From assembly GCA_947471745.1 (NCBI GenBank), contig CANJKZ010001023.1, positions 1,743,501-1,807,500 on the forward strand: DNA of 64,000 nt, given 5' to 3'. The notes below the pieces were generated by a model. The model did not search any database, was not told where the DNA came from, and saw only the letters and a program-made list of their open reading frames with translations. Shown piece by piece: positions 34,159 to 45,287 of the stretch. Each line of letters opens with the position of its first letter. The first letter of the stretch is position 1. This DNA is from Closterium sp. Naga37s-1. Lineage: Eukaryota; Streptophyta; Zygnematophyceae; Desmidiales; Closteriaceae. A program made the position numbers and the translations under genes.

Positions 34159-34290
34159 TGTCAAACTATAAGTGCTGCTTGTTGTGTAGGCTGTAGTGGG
34201 GTAGCCCATATGGGGTACAACCCAAATTAGGGTTTGCTACTTGTACCCATCCTGCTGCTAGTTCATTCATTCCTGTTCGTTATTCTGACA
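34159..34290 (+). repeat. Element C 3' LTR
   Basis: TGTCAAACTATAAG to TTCTGACA, 132 bp, with TTAGGGTTT at 34227-34235. It is followed by the ATGGG duplication. Confidence 0.93.
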
Positions 34291-34295
34291 ATGGG

Positions 34296-34363
34296 CAATG
34301 CAGGCCATGCTCTTAAGGATTATCTTATCAAGCAGGGTGTATCTCACGCCACCCAGCTTTGAG
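34296..34363 (+). pseudogene. Gypsy L chromodomain end
   Basis: Codons NAGHALKDYLIKQGVSHATQ then a stop continue the chromodomain interrupted at 27162. A purine tract TTTGAGGGGGGGA (34358-34370) precedes the 3' LTR. Confidence 0.8.
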
Positions 34364-34372
34364 GGGGGGACG

Positions 34373-34735
34373 TGTGAGAGTACGACGGCTTTGCTGGACT
34401 TTACTTGCTTGATTCTTCTTTATTATGCATTATCTAGCTTAGCTTTAGTTTATCTTGCATGCTTTTGCTTGATTTCCAAGGTTCGTTGCTTTACTATAAT
34501 TAATATAGTTTAAGGCACCGGACTAGGTTGAGTGCACCAAATTCTAGGCTTTTCGGTTGCCACCAAATTGCCTTCTACTGCATTCGGGAAGGACCCATTT
34601 GGGATGCTTCGCGACCCGCGGAACCTTCTAGTAACACCCGGGTTACTGCCTTTGTGTCGTGCCTATATATATAGTCTCGCCTTGTACCCAGGTGATCATT
34701 CGATAAATTTCTCTTTCCTGAACCAGATCCTTACA
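34373..34735 (+). repeat. Gypsy L 3' LTR
   Basis: TGTGAGAGTACGACGG to CAGATCCTTACA, 363 bp. Unlike the 5' copy it keeps the segment with CCTATATATATAGTC (TATA box, 34664-34678), also found in the LTR of K. Confidence 0.87.
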
Positions 34736-36714
34736 ACAGGGGAGCAGATGATAAGGAAGCTGTCGGCATCGAAGCCGACTTCCAGGAAGCCAATCGCCAG
34801 AGGCGCTAGCTTCAGGGGAGCCATTGGCAGAGCTGCCGACAGGGGAGCAATTCGACAACGACTCGTCGAGCGACAACGTTGTATAAGTCGTTGGTGCGGT
34901 CGGCAGCGGTGAAGGGGAGCTTTTGACAAGGGAGCCGTCTGACGACAGCGATGTGGTGGAGGTCCTGGTCGAAGAGGAGAAACCACGACGGTCTGCCCGC
35001 TCCAACATCGGCAAGCCGCCTGAGAAGCTGAACTATCACGCTTGTCTGCCGCCGATGGCCTACAGTACTCTGCTCGACGCCACAGAGGACGACGTCGATC
35101 TCCCCGAGCTCGACCCCGACATGCACGCCGACCCAGAGTATCGCTGGGACATCGCCAATATGACAGTGAAAGAGGCGTTGGCGAGCTGGAAGGGCAAGGC
35201 GGTGAATGCCGCTATGGACTAGGAGATCCGAAGCCTCGTGTCTAACGGGACGGGGAGCTGGTCGAGCGTCCGTGCGGTGTCAACATCATGAAGAACTGCT
35301 GGGTGCTCATGACGAAGTACCACGTCGACGACACGGTTGCCCGCGAGAAGGCTCGCCTGGTTGTGAAAGGCTTTACATAGGTCTACGGCGCAGACTACGA
35401 CGAAACATATGCACCGGTGGGAAGCTACGTAACTCCTGAGCATCGTAGCAGTCCTCGACGTGCATCTGATGCAGCTCAACATGAAGAAAGCATTTCTGCA
35501 AAGCAAGCTGGATTGCATCTTCGACATATACCAGCCTGACTACTACAACGACGAAACCGGCCGCGTCTGCAAGCTGTTGAAGAGCCTCTACGGGCTGAAG
35601 CAGTCGCCGCTGCAGTGGTACATGGCACTCGATGACGTGCTGACTAGCGCAAACTGGAAGAAGAGCCAGGTTGATGAGGATCTCTACTTCAAGGTCGGCG
35701 ACGACGGAGTGGCGTGCTGAGTCCTCATCTACGTCAACGGCATGCTCGCCGCAAGCAGCAGCACTGCGATGCTGAAGGAGCTAAAGGAGCCGCTGGAGGC
35801 CGCCTTTGAGCTGCGCGAAATCAGCCCGGTTGAGAAGTATCTTGGGCTGGAAATCGTGCGCGAAAGGCCAGCGAGAAAGATGTGGCTTCACCAGCAAGTC
35901 TACGTCAACAAGCTGCGCAGACGCTTCATCGACGAGGAGCAGACCGGGCGAGTGCCGAAGACGCGGATCTCTGTCCACACCTATGCGGAGATGATGTTCG
36001 ACGACGAGAAGTTCCAGTCTCGCGAGGAAGCAGAGTACCGGCAGAAGGTCAGCTCGTTGTAGTTTGCGGCCACTACGACGAGGCCCGACATTGCCTTTGC
36101 TTGCAGCAAGCTCAGATCCGGCCTGACTGTGCGGAGCGACAGCCACTAGCATAAGGTCGATCGCTGTCTGCTCTACCTCGCTGAAACCCGTTATGCCGCT
36201 CTAGAGTTTGGCGGCGGACCAGAGTCGCTTTGTCTGGTCGGCTATGAAGGCGCCGACAACGCTGGCGACAAGCAAAATCAGACGAGCACGGGCGGCTATG
36301 TGTTCTTCTTCAGAGGAGCCGCAGTCTCCTAGTCGAGCCAGCGCATCAAGTGTGCGACGCTCTCGTCGCCTGAGTCGGAGTACGTCGCGGCCACGGAAGT
36401 CGGCAAGGAGGCTTGCCGTCTGCGCTTCCTCCTTGTAGAGTTTCGACTGCTCGACGCAAGGAAGCTGACTGTTCTGCACGTGGACAATCAGTTGGCAATC
36501 ACTATCGCTGAGGGCTTGGGTCTCAAGGGCAACCTCAAGCACATGGAGCGACGCTACGCCTGGCTGCAACATATGGTGAAGCTCGGGAAGATTTATCTGC
36601 AATACATCCCAGCACCTGGCAGACTTTCTGACGAAGGCGCTGCATTTTCCAGCTTTCAACTGGTGCTCCTTCGCAGTCAACCAAGTTCGCCTTCCCGACG
36701 TCGGCGACGATGAC
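34736..36714 (+). pseudogene. Element J reverse transcriptase and RNase H
   Basis: The frame resumes after L with GEQMIRKLSASKPTSRK. RT follows: AREKARLVVKGF, LMQLNMKKAFLQSKLD, KLLKSLYGLKQSPLQWYMAL and an active-site block IYVNGMLAAS in place of YVDD (both aspartates lost). Then LGLEIVRERPARKMWLHQQ, TTRPDIAFACSKLR, GYEGADNAGDKQNQTSTGGY, ATLSSPESEYVAATEVGKEA and HVDNQLAITIAEGLGLKG of RNase H. TAG stops occur at 35219-35221, 35379-35381 and 36060-36062, plus frame changes. Inactive. Confidence 0.87.
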
Positions 36715-36861
36715 AACGTGCAGCAGTAGGCGCCATGTCCTCTAACTTAGCAGTAGGCGTGCGAGGGTGTGCATGCCAACAGAATATCCCCTTGTATTCT
36801 ATTATGTAGGTTCTGGGTGGACCTTGTGTATGGGGGCCCAAGCTTGAGCTGGGCAGGGGAG

Positions 36862-37696
36862 TGTCGAGGAGAAAAGGCCCCGCCCTCGCTTGGGCGAAGT
36901 CGGCCATGCTTTTCGGAGCACAACGGTGTTCGTTTCGTGGTCATCGGCGACTTTGGGGACTTTTATCTGTGCGCGACAGCCTCTTGGACTCTGATCTCTG
37001 TGCGACGGGTCGATTTTCGACGAGAGTACTTTGTCAAAATTGAAGTTTTGTTCCTGCTCTACGAATCTGCCCGTCCACGAGGCACTTATCCAAGGAAGGA
37101 GATCGGTGTCAAAATCGAGCCTCGCGGGTCGACGAATTTGCAGTAATCGGCGTTTCGACGAAACGCTGGTCGACAAAATTAGGCTCGCAAATGGCATCAT
37201 CGAGCGGAGCGATTCTGGCCGACCGAATTTACTTGTCTCCGAAATTCACAATGTGCGCGAATTTTGACCAATCGCGAAACAACAATTTTTTACCAATCGG
37301 ATGCTCTCGGAAATTGTACTCCCAAGGAGAACTTGGATCAGTAAGGAAACTGAACCTGGAACACGTTTTTACTAACACAAAAATCGTATACAACTCTGAA
37401 AGCTGTAAACTTGCGAAACTGCCAACTCAGGTGAAAGACACATGTGCTTGTCGTTTCACCTACCGTTTCTGACTTGGCAAAGGTGCTTGCTTGTCGAGGA
37501 ACGTTTCTCCAGGGTTCTTTGTCTTTGCCATTTGGTTCTCCTTCCTTGTACCATAATCTTGATCTATCGTCTTTTCTTAGTGAAACTATGCTTGAATTCT
37601 ACTAAGGCATTCTAACACCCTGTTAAGAATCACTGCCAGAACTCTGACCGTGCGTCCAGCGCAATTCAGCTCTCCCGTAGAATAGCTTTCTCCGCA
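36862..37696 (+). repeat. Element J 3' LTR
   Basis: Follows the purine tract GGGCAGGGGAG. Starts TGTCGAGGAG and ends TCCGCA, then the CTCAT duplication. Confidence 0.9.
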
Positions 37697-39824
37697 CTCA
37701 TGATCGAGGAGTGATTGGAGGGGGGAGGAGCAAGGACACCATTCCGCTTGGAATAGAGGTGGGAATGAACGACCCACTTTCCATTACCACCGAGTTGTCT
37801 TCATGTTCAGAGGTGACGGAGGTGTCAGATGAATTGGGAGGTGCTAAAGGAGAGGCAATAAAGGTGGAGGGGTGTTGCAGCAAGAGGAGAGGTTGTGTCG
37901 AGGAGGAGGTGCAGCAGCCTACACCATCCCCTATGCTTCCACAAGGGCGGACAACCCAAGGGAAGCATGGTGCTATTCGTGGTGGAGCTAAGGAAGGTGC
38001 AGCCAAGGAGAAGCTTAAAAGCACTACTCACCCAAGAGATTTTCTCAAGTATGAAAGGCTTGGGGGTCCCAAGGCACTGCTGGTCCATGAGGAGGAAGAT
38101 GAGGAGGAGACGGCTGCCGTGGAGGAAATGGAGCAGATTTGTTGCTTTGGCGTCAACTTACCTTATGAGCCAGCTTCAATGGAGGAAGGACTTGCTGAAG
38201 ATGGTTGAGATGCTTGGCCGACTTCCAGGGAGGATGATTTCTAGAGTCATATGGAGAATGGAACGTGGACTCTCACCAATCTGCCCACGGGAAGAAAGGC
38301 ATTGGACTGCACGTTACGTGTGAAGACCGATGCGGAGGGGAGGTTGGAGAGGCGCAAGACAAGGCTTGTGATAAAGGGCTTTCAGCAGAGGGAGGGGATT
38401 GACTTCCAAGAGGTGTTTTCTCATGTTGCCAGGGCTCCTATGCTCCGAGTGTTGCTAGCAGCCGCTGCTGTTTGTGGCTGGAAGGTAGAGCAAATGGATG
38501 TGACGACGACATTCCTCGATGACGTGATCGATGAGAAGATCTGCATGAAGCAACCAGAGGGATATGACGATGAGATTGTGTCAGAACATATTTATAGCTT
38601 ATGCTGTTGTGTAGGCTATAGTGGGGTATCCCATAGGGGGTACAACCCAATTAGGGTTTCCTATATGTACTCACTTCATTCATAGTTCATTCATTCTTGT
38701 TCAAATCTTCTCAGATTGGACGTGTTTGCAGGCCCAAAAAGGCCATCTATGGCCTCAAACAAGCTCCAACGGCTCAACAAGGCCATCTATGGCCTAAAAA
38801 AAAGCTCCAAGGTGCTGGTATGCAAGGTTGGTGGAGGCGTTGGAAGCTCTTGGCTTCAAAGTTAGCAGGTGCGATGAGAGTCTCTTCATGACTGAGGGGG
38901 AGGAGGAAAAAGTGTTATTCCTTGTTTTTCCTTCTCAAGGGTATTACCTTGGTCTTCACGTGGAGTGTGACGAGATGAAGGGATGGTTAAGGCTTCACCA
39001 ACACAAGTACCCTGCAGCCATGGGGAAGCGGTACGGGCTGGAGGAAGGGAGGAGTGTGAAGACTCCTCAACCCTCAAGGTTTCAGCTGCACCTTGATGAA
39101 GACGAGAGTGAGGTGTTGGAGCCCGAGTTGCAGCGTCAGGTCCAGTCAATGGTGGGGAGCTTGATGTATGCTTCAGTCAACACTCGTTCCGACATTGCAT
39201 TCTCAGTTCCGTAGCTTGCTCGTGTGGTGACTAGGCCCCTTCAAGAGCATCTTGATGAAGCTAAGAGGCTAGTGAGGTACTGCATGGGCAGCTGAAGCAA
39301 AAAAGAGTGGAGGAGGTGAGCCCAAAGACCGGTGCACCTACAAGGCGTGGGCACTTGTACCTCTCGTGCTTCACCAATGCTACCTGGGAAAGTGACACTA
39401 GTGATGCAACATCCTATGGTGGCTATGCATGCTATGTTGGAGTGAGTCTAGTGAGCTGGAAGTCTAAGAAACAAGGGGATATAGCTCACTCGTCAACAGA
39501 GAGCGAGTATGTGGTGCTGTGTCATGGGGTGAAAGAGGTGGTTTGGATAAGGAGTTTGCTTCTGAGGAGTTGGGGCAGGAGCAAGAGGGTCCTACACCTG
39601 TGTTTTGTGACAGCCAAGGAGCAATTGCAATTGCTTGTAATGATGTGCTTCATGGACTGAACAAGCATATGCATATCAAATGGCATTGGATGAGAAAGGA
39701 GGTGAAGAAGGGCATGGACATCTTACCTACATCAACACTACCAAGCAACCTGCAGATTTCTTGACCAAGCGGCTTGCAGAGCATCGGCATTGGAGCTGTG
39801 CCACCTTGTTTGGCATGTCTTTCA
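37697..39824 (+). pseudogene. Element H RT and RNase H, split by a solo LTR
   Basis: Continues H after J: an acidic linker (SSCSEVTEVSDELGGAKGEA, HEEEDEEETAAVEEMEQICC), then RT with ENGTWTLTNLPTGRKALDC, RRKTRLVIKGFQQREGIDFQ, VEQMDVTTTFLDDVIDEKIC and KQPEGYDDEI. After the solo LTR come GRVCRPKKAIYGLKQAP and a local tandem copy of that KAIYGLKQAP block. The YVDD region is missing: KVLFLVF jumps to YYLGLHVECDEMKGW. RNase H (TNATWESDTSDATSYGGY, HSSTESEYVVLCHGVKEVV, HGLNKHMHIKWHWMRKE) is frameshifted near 39550. Confidence 0.85.
38579..38713 (+). repeat. Solo LTR of the D family in element H RT
   Basis: 135 bp, TGTCAGAACATATTTATAGC to AAATCTTCTCA, about two differences from D's LTRs. Flanked by GATTG at 38574-38578 and 38714-38718. 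The H frame reads GYDDEI-GRVCRPKK across it. TTAGGGTTT at 38651-38659. Confidence 0.93.
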
Positions 39825-39886
39825 ACTAAGAGATGCAACTTCAGGGAGCAGCTAAGGGATGAATGAGAGCACGATGAGGGAGAGTT

Positions 39887-40591
39887 TGCTGTGCCAACAT
39901 GCTATAGTGGCACGGCCATCACACTCCCATTCAGCCTACAAGCCTGCTCAGCTTCTGGAATTTTTTTGGGAGGTGCTCCAACATGTCTTCATCAAACCCT
40001 GAAATTTACAGAATCATTTAAGCAGTTCTTAGGGCAAGACAATATTCTAAGCTACAAGACTCATGGCATTTCGGAAGCATGTGTTACTAATGTTTGGTAG
40101 CACCCGAGTTCACCATTTCGGCTGGTGAGTCAACGTTCGAGCTCTGATTGGTCTGGAAATCGTTGTGGCTGTCCTTTGCTCTGTTGTGTATGTGGTCACT
40201 GAGATTCAGGGCAAACCGGCATCGAAGCAGCAGGTGACAGCTGTCGAAAGTCATTGTTCCGTTGTCATGCAGCAGTGTTAACAACATTTCCCTTGCCACC
40301 CTTTCATTGTTGTCATGCCAATGGTGCAAGGACAGAGAATGAGACAATAAGTACAGGTGGTCAAGTGGGAATCTACCACCCTCCTTTTGAGAAGTGTGGT
40401 CTTTCTGGAAGTAGCTTCCAAGAGGGTGCAAGTGGGAAGACGAGCTGAATCATGGTTGGCTTGACTCACTATTGGTTGCATTGAGTATTACTCTGAAAAT
40501 CCAAGTGTGGTTGGCTCTGCTGACCTAGCTAGGACGTTTCACATCCTTCTCTAGACTTTCTTCCCTAGGTCTCAACCTTCTCTGAGTTTCC
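39887..40591 (+). repeat. Element H 3' LTR (end tentative)
   Basis: Begins TGCTGTGCCAAC after the purine-rich GATGAGGGAGAG. It is collinear with 18536-19194, with small indels, and the last clear match is near CTGAGTTTCCA (40581-40591). No target duplication could be fixed. Confidence 0.7.
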
Positions 40592-41249
40592 AGGATATGC
40601 CTAACCCTTTAAGATTCCCCTAGGCAATGTTGTACTCACTCGTTCCTTGCATCAATGAAACTAAACATTGCCAACCATATTTACGTTTTCGATCACTGCG
40701 TAGCACTCACATCTCTGATTGAGACAAGCAAGATATTGATAGAAAGCAGGCACCTAGGGTTAACTGCTCTCTAAATCCGAGATACATTCAATACATCTGA
40801 TATTAATGTGCTCCTATGCCCGATCCTAGGCATAGGAGGTAGGAGGGTTTAAAGAGTGTGTTGGTGGTAAGCGATTCAACATCTGAAAATTGCAAATGAG
40901 ACATATGTAATGCTATGACGACTACATTGCACACTCCTCGGAGATTTGTGTCTCAATCATAGCACTTAACTTGCTTGGAGCTGCTGACGATGATGGTTTG
41001 AACAGAGGCGGTTCCGAGCCACCAGAATCTGCTTTGGCGGGTTCATGGGCATCCGCGACCCCTAAGTGGACTCTAGATTATAACACTAGCCATTATACCT
41101 ACCCATCCGCCATTGCCGCCAGTGCTTAGCCGCTCCTGCCTACTCCAACCACCATTTCTAATGCCGCTCCTAGCACCCTTCCTAGCGTCGTCGCTGCCGT
41201 GCCTTCGCTTGTATCTTTACCGATGCTTCATATCGCTTCATCGTGAGTT
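40592..41249. other. No gene seen
   Basis: AT-rich sequence with short Pro/Ala-type codon runs near 41090-41200. It may include the 5' end of element E, whose LTR and PBS I could not find. Confidence 0.3.
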
Positions 41250-41690
41250 CTAAATTTGTGTCGCCTTGATGTGGACGGCTGGGCGATCAATCTTGACATG
41301 TGACTGAATGATGTTCAGCCGTATCTGCAGAATCAGTGCCAAGACGATGCGTACCTATACACACACGTGTCGGGTGAACTGCCTGCCCCTCCACGACCGC
41401 TTGCTTTTGCTGATGACGCATCCACGGCAGGATATGACGTCCACTTTCCAGCCCAGGCCAAGTACTCGGTCTGGATGTCGCGTGATACAGCTGCACGCAT
41501 TGCCCTTAGTTATCTCCTCCCTCCTACGGAGCATGTGTATTTCTGCCATGCCAGGACGGTGTGTGCACTGCTCGTTACTCCACCCTATCTTTTGCTACCC
41601 AAGGCCGTCTCATCACGCTGCTCCTCTTTCCTGACGTGCCTACTTTCCTCACTGTTGCTGCCTTGTCTCTGTTGCCTCCGCTTCTGTAAT
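41250..41690 (+). pseudogene. Element E gag remnant
   Basis: Blocks similar to D's gag can be followed through several frames: SRDTAARIALSYLLPPTEHV (compare TRDAAARLAVRRHLPTTERA in D), then ARYSTLSFATQGRLITLLLF with FPDVPTFLTVAALS. It breaks off where the minus-strand gypsy fragment K begins. No start codon is recognisable. Confidence 0.65.
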
Positions 41691-42134
41691 AGAGCCCGCT
41701 TCTTCCTCTTCGGTCAGGTCGGTAATTCGGTTGAAGAGGCTCTCTATCTGCTGCGTGTACTGTGTTACACTGCCGCGCCATGTAGCTCAAATTAGTCGGT
41801 TCGAAACGTTGAAGTAAATCTGCCCAAACTGCGTCCATGACCCCTCGCCTCTGATGTTGCTACTGTTGTAAATACACTCGAGTGCCGGGCCTCGCAACAG
41901 TGTCACTACCAGCCGAATCTACATTGCATCGTTTGTCGGGGTTGTACAGCCAACGGCCTCAAAGTAAATTTTGAGGGTCGCATTGAATCGACGGACGTCG
42001 GTATCACTCGCATTCGGATTAAACGTCTCGGGGAGCCTCGGACGTGCTGCCTCAAGATTCAGTGTAGCTGCTGCTGCTGCTACTAGGGTGAAGTGTCGAT
42101 GTCGCCGCTGCTGCTGCTGCCGCCGCTGCTGCAT
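41691..42134 (-). pseudogene. Gypsy K gag fragment
   Basis: Reads RPRLPETFNPNASDTDVRRF, then a stretch typical of Ty3/gypsy gag (VGCTTPTNDAM, ECIYNSSNIRGEGSWTQF). After a TAG it continues with SVTQYTQQIESLFNRITDLT. A Gln-rich stretch (CTGCTGCTG on the plus strand, 42066-42150) precedes it. Truncated and interrupted by a stop. Confidence 0.7.
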
Positions 42135-42377
42135 TTGTTGCTGCGTTCGCTGTTGTCGTGGCGGCTGCCGACTGGTTCGATCGGACGGTCAAAATTCCAA
42201 CTTTTTCGCCAATAAATCTGAGGACGTTCGAAAACCGCTTCGAGGGGGACGTAAAAAAATTGCGCGGAACTGGTCTAAGTACCCGAAATCGGCGCTTTTT
42301 GTCATCGCCCCCGCCGTTTTAAAAGCTAGGTTTTAGCGGGTGAAGATTTCACGTGTAAAGGAGCTCTGGTTATCAAG

Positions 42378-42729
42378 TGTTAGGATCGATATGATCGAGT
42401 TCATAAAAGAAGAAATGTATTGAATGATCCACTTGGGTACAACACGAGGCTATATATAGTCTCGACACTATGCCAATAACCTAGGTGTTACGCGAATGTT
42501 CTGATGGTCGCGAAGCGTCCTGAACAGAACCTTCCCGAATTTGGTAGAAGGCAATTCGATGGCAACCGAAATGCCTGAAATCCGGAACACGCAACCTGGT
42601 TCAGTGCTATAACTTTAAGAAAATATAGGAATGCACCTAATCTAGGAAATCAAGCATAAAAATGTATGATAAAATGAACCCAAGCTAGAAATAGCATAAT
42701 AATCAAGCATAAGCCGTCGTACTCTAACA
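42378..42729 (-). repeat. Gypsy K 5' LTR
   Basis: On the minus strand TGTTAGAGTACGACGGC to CGATCCTAACA, 352 bp. It keeps the GGCTATATATAGTCTCG TATA segment (plus-strand coordinates about 42450-42466). Homologous to L's LTRs. Confidence 0.85.
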
Positions 42730-43490
42730 ATGTGTTTCTAGTAAAGGTGCTTATGCTAATACTAGTCCAGTGGTGACGACTTCTTCCGCGTCATTCTCTT
42801 TCATGCTGGACTTTGGCGTATCTCATCGCTTCTTCTGCCGTCCCTCCCACATCTCCTTCACATATCTAGCATCCGTCTTATCTCAGGTCTCCCATCCGTG
42901 TTTATGTCGCTCCCTCCGTTAATAGCACCGTCGTGCGCTCCTTGCGTTGAGGGTCGGCAGCGCGCCACTTGGAGGTCAGGGGCCCCGCCCCTCACTGGTG
43001 GGGAGAGTTTTTTCATGGTGGTCGTTGACAATTTCTCTTGCTACACTTCGGTGTTCCCCCTGCGGAAGAAGTCCGACGTGACTTCTACCCTGGTCCCGTG
43101 GTTGCTGATCACTAGTGTCATGCGTGGCAGTCGTGTCCGGTGTATCCAATGTGACCGTGGGGGTGATTTTCGTCCGCGTGCTTGCCGTGTTTTGTCGCGA
43201 ACTGGGCATCACTCAGTCTTGGACGCTTCCCGAGTCCCCTCAGCAGAAGGGGTTGCTGAATGCTGACATGGTTTGGTCATAGAGATCGCCCGCACCTGCG
43301 CGTGTGCCCCATTTTCTGTGGCCTACTGACAAGCTCTTGGCTCGCTCCCTCCCCTGCATCTTCCTTGATTTCTCGGCGGACGCCCCCTGACTTCACGTTT
43401 TACCTACTGCCCCTCCACCGGTTCCTCAACTCCCGTAATGTCCATTTTGACGAGTCAGTGTCCTACTACGTTCGCTTCCCCCACTGAGGT
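42730..43490 (+). pseudogene. Element E protease and integrase remnants
   Basis: SFMLDFGVSHRFFCR (42805-42850) corresponds to the FTLDSGASRFFFRD protease site, with DSG changed to DFG. CAPCVEGRQRATW is the zinc module. Then FFMVVVDNFSCYTSVFPLRK, CIQCDRGGDF (second-Asp block) and, in a changed frame, VTFDESV-like NVHFDESVSYYVRFPH. Large parts between the blocks are deleted. Confidence 0.75.
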
Positions 43491-45287
43491 CTCCCACTTT
43501 CCTCCTGGTCCTGCTCCTCTAGTACACCCTCTCCCCCCCATGGTCCCGCCCCGTCAGGTGTCTCTCACGCTACCCCTCTCCCCTCGGTAGCACGATAGGT
43601 GTCATCTCCTTCTCCACTGTCATCCTCAAAGTCACCACAGCATTGCATTGGACTCTGGGGGTATTGGTGCTGGAGGCACGAGTGTTGGATGTGCTAGTTC
43701 TGAGGGTGCTGGAGCTGTTGGTACTAGCACAAGAGGTGCTAGTTCTGGGAGCACAGGAGCTGGAGGCAGTAGCACTGCGGTGCCGACTTCGCCTCCCCAA
43801 CGCTACAATATGCGTTGCCAAGCTCTCCGTTGGCTCGAGCGCGAGGAGTAGGAGAGGTTGGAGCAGGAGAGGTTAGAGTTGGAGCAGCAGCAGCAGTAGA
43901 AGCAGCAGCCGCAACAACCACAGACGTCAATTTTGCAGCAGTTGTTTCCACTTGTGAGTGGCTTCCGAGCCCTTGGTCTCCCATCTTCCTCTCCGGACCA
44001 CTCACCACCTCGTACTGCGCACGGTCTTCCCGGGTGTCCTCTCTCCTTCTGTTGTCCCGCACTTCTGGACCCCTTGTCGTCCCTCCCGTGCTCGCCCCAC
44101 ATCACCTCCTGAGTTGTCTCTTACAGCCTCTTCTCACCCTATTACTGACTACTACAGCACGTCTCGTCCTGTTCTCTCACATCATCTTGCCTCTCTTGTT
44201 ACGGACCCTTGTGCCTCTCCCTCGTCTGTCTCGGCTCTTACTGGCGCTGTCACTGACTTTGCCGCCACCCACAGCCTTAACTACGCCACCTTCGTGGTGG
44301 CTGCTACTTCTACACGTCCTTTGTTCGCCAAGGGCGAGCCTGCTGTTGACTATGACGGAGGCAGTTTGAGTTAATGGCAGCCGCTTCTCCCCATCTCTAT
44401 GCCATGGTGCTAGCCCCTGAAGGAGACCCCGACACCTTTGACATACCGACTCCTTGCACGTACCGTGAGGCACTGTTAGGGGAGTGGGCCTCTTAGTGGA
44501 TAGTGGCCATGGACTCAGAGATGGCGTCTTGGAGATCCATAGGCACTTACGACGACGCAATTCCCTCGCATGGGGCGAACGTAGTCAATCGCATGTGGAT
44601 CTTCAAGGCGAAGCAGCCACCAAGATCATCGCATGCCTTCAAGGCGCGCTACATGGTTAGAGGTTTCAGTCAGCGTGACGGAGTTGACTTTCTCCATACC
44701 TTCGCCCCAACCTCGAAGATAACTACTCTTCGGATGTTACTTCACATTGCAACACAGTGAGAGTACTAGCTGCATTCCCTCGACTTCTCTACGGCCTTTC
44801 TCCAGGGCCACCTACACAAGGATATATGGCTACAGTATCCTCCTAGCTTCACTGATACTTTCCCGCCTAGGACCCAGTAGAGCCTGAGGCGACCAGTCTA
44901 CAATCTCCGCCACACACATCGTAAGAAGTTGTACGACATGCTACGCTCCACTCTTGCTGACCTTGGGTTTCGTCCTTCGTTCGCCGACCCGTCGCTGTTT
45001 ATTCACACTGGTTCCACTTCGTTCTTCGTTCTTGTCTATGTCAACGACCGGGTCTTCGCTATAACAGACATGGTTGTTTTGGCTGATGTGAAATTCGAAC
45101 TGCGGAAGAGACACACGTGCACTGACCTGGGTGAGCTGCGCCTCTACCTTCGCTTGCAGGACACCAGGGACAGAGCAATTCACACCAATACACTCTCTTA
45201 GTCACATATGGTACATCAAGCCCTTCTGCAGTTTGGGTTTTAGTTCTTCACCACATAGCCCACTCCTCTTGCCGTCGACCACGTACT
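43491..45287 (+). pseudogene. Element E linker and reverse transcriptase
   Basis: A Gly/Ala/Ser-rich linker (GAGAVGTSTRGASSGSTGAG, 43650-43780) and a Gln-rich stretch lead to RT: MDSEMASWRSIGTYDDAIPS, MWIFKAKQPPRSSHAFKARY, GFSQRDGVDFLHTFAPTSKI, HSLDFSTAFLQG, then LVYVNDRVFA at the active site, where YVDD has become YVND. LRKRHTCTDLGELRLYLRLQ follows. There are stops at 44758-44760 and several later. It breaks at codon VDHV where the 1737-bp element inserts. Confidence 0.82.

Larger units (their letters stand above)
27168..34290 (+). mobile_element. Copia element C, nearly intact, short LTRs, inserted in gypsy L chromodomain
   Basis: 7123 bp, flanked by a perfect ATGGG (27163-27167 and 34291-34295). 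The 131/132-bp LTRs have about five or six differences, implying moderate age. Layout is LTR, PBS, GC-rich leader, gag-pol, conserved 3' UTR segment, polypurine tract, LTR. Removing it restores the gypsy frame VDMG-NAGHALKDYL. Only two stop codons and one homopolymer shift separate its gag-pol from an open frame. It is a close relative of D. Confidence 0.95.
25332..34735 (+). mobile_element. Ty3/gypsy chromovirus element L, internally deleted, hosting copia C
   Basis: LTRs at 25332-25665 and 34373-34735 (TGTGAGAGNACGACGG...CAGATCCTNACA). Flanking ACATG/ACAGG is consistent with a 5-bp duplication carrying one mutation. The J frame (RRT-TGEQMIRK) rejoins across L. Internal parts kept are the leader, the end of RT and RNase H, a short integrase tail and a chromodomain; gag, protease, most of RT and the integrase core are deleted. 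Copia C sits inside the chromodomain (TSD ATGGG). Confidence 0.87.
22181..37696 (+). mobile_element. Copia element J, inserted in H and split by gypsy L
   Basis: Long LTRs (832 and 835 bp, both TGTCGAGGAG...TCCGCA) are flanked by a perfect CTCAT duplication (22176-22180 and 37697-37701). Internal order is gag, protease, integrase (23115-25331), then the gypsy element L, then RT and RNase H (34736-36714). LTR copies differ at roughly one base in ten, so this is an old insertion. Several stops and a changed RT active site show it is dead. Confidence 0.9.
18536..40591 (+). mobile_element. Copia element H, decayed, carrying nested insertions
   Basis: Related LTRs at 18536-about 19194 and 39887-about 40591 bracket gag, protease and integrase (19196-22180), and RT and RNase H (37697-39824). 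The two halves are separated by element J with TSD CTCAT. The frame across J reads AMFMEVL-MIEE. H also carries a solo LTR in RT (38579-38713) and an unclassified insert at about 20165-21265. H is the oldest layer of the central nest. Confidence 0.85.
41691..42729 (-). mobile_element. Gypsy fragment K (5' LTR, leader and part of gag), same family as L
   Basis: Minus strand. LTR at 42378-42729, then TTGATAACCAGAGCTCC (PBS position), a leader similar to 25740-25900 of L (CGGTTTTCGAAC, TTTATTGGCGAAAAAGT), and a gag piece. It stops inside gag with no 3' LTR, so it is truncated. The left edge with E gag is uncertain by some tens of bases. Confidence 0.8.
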
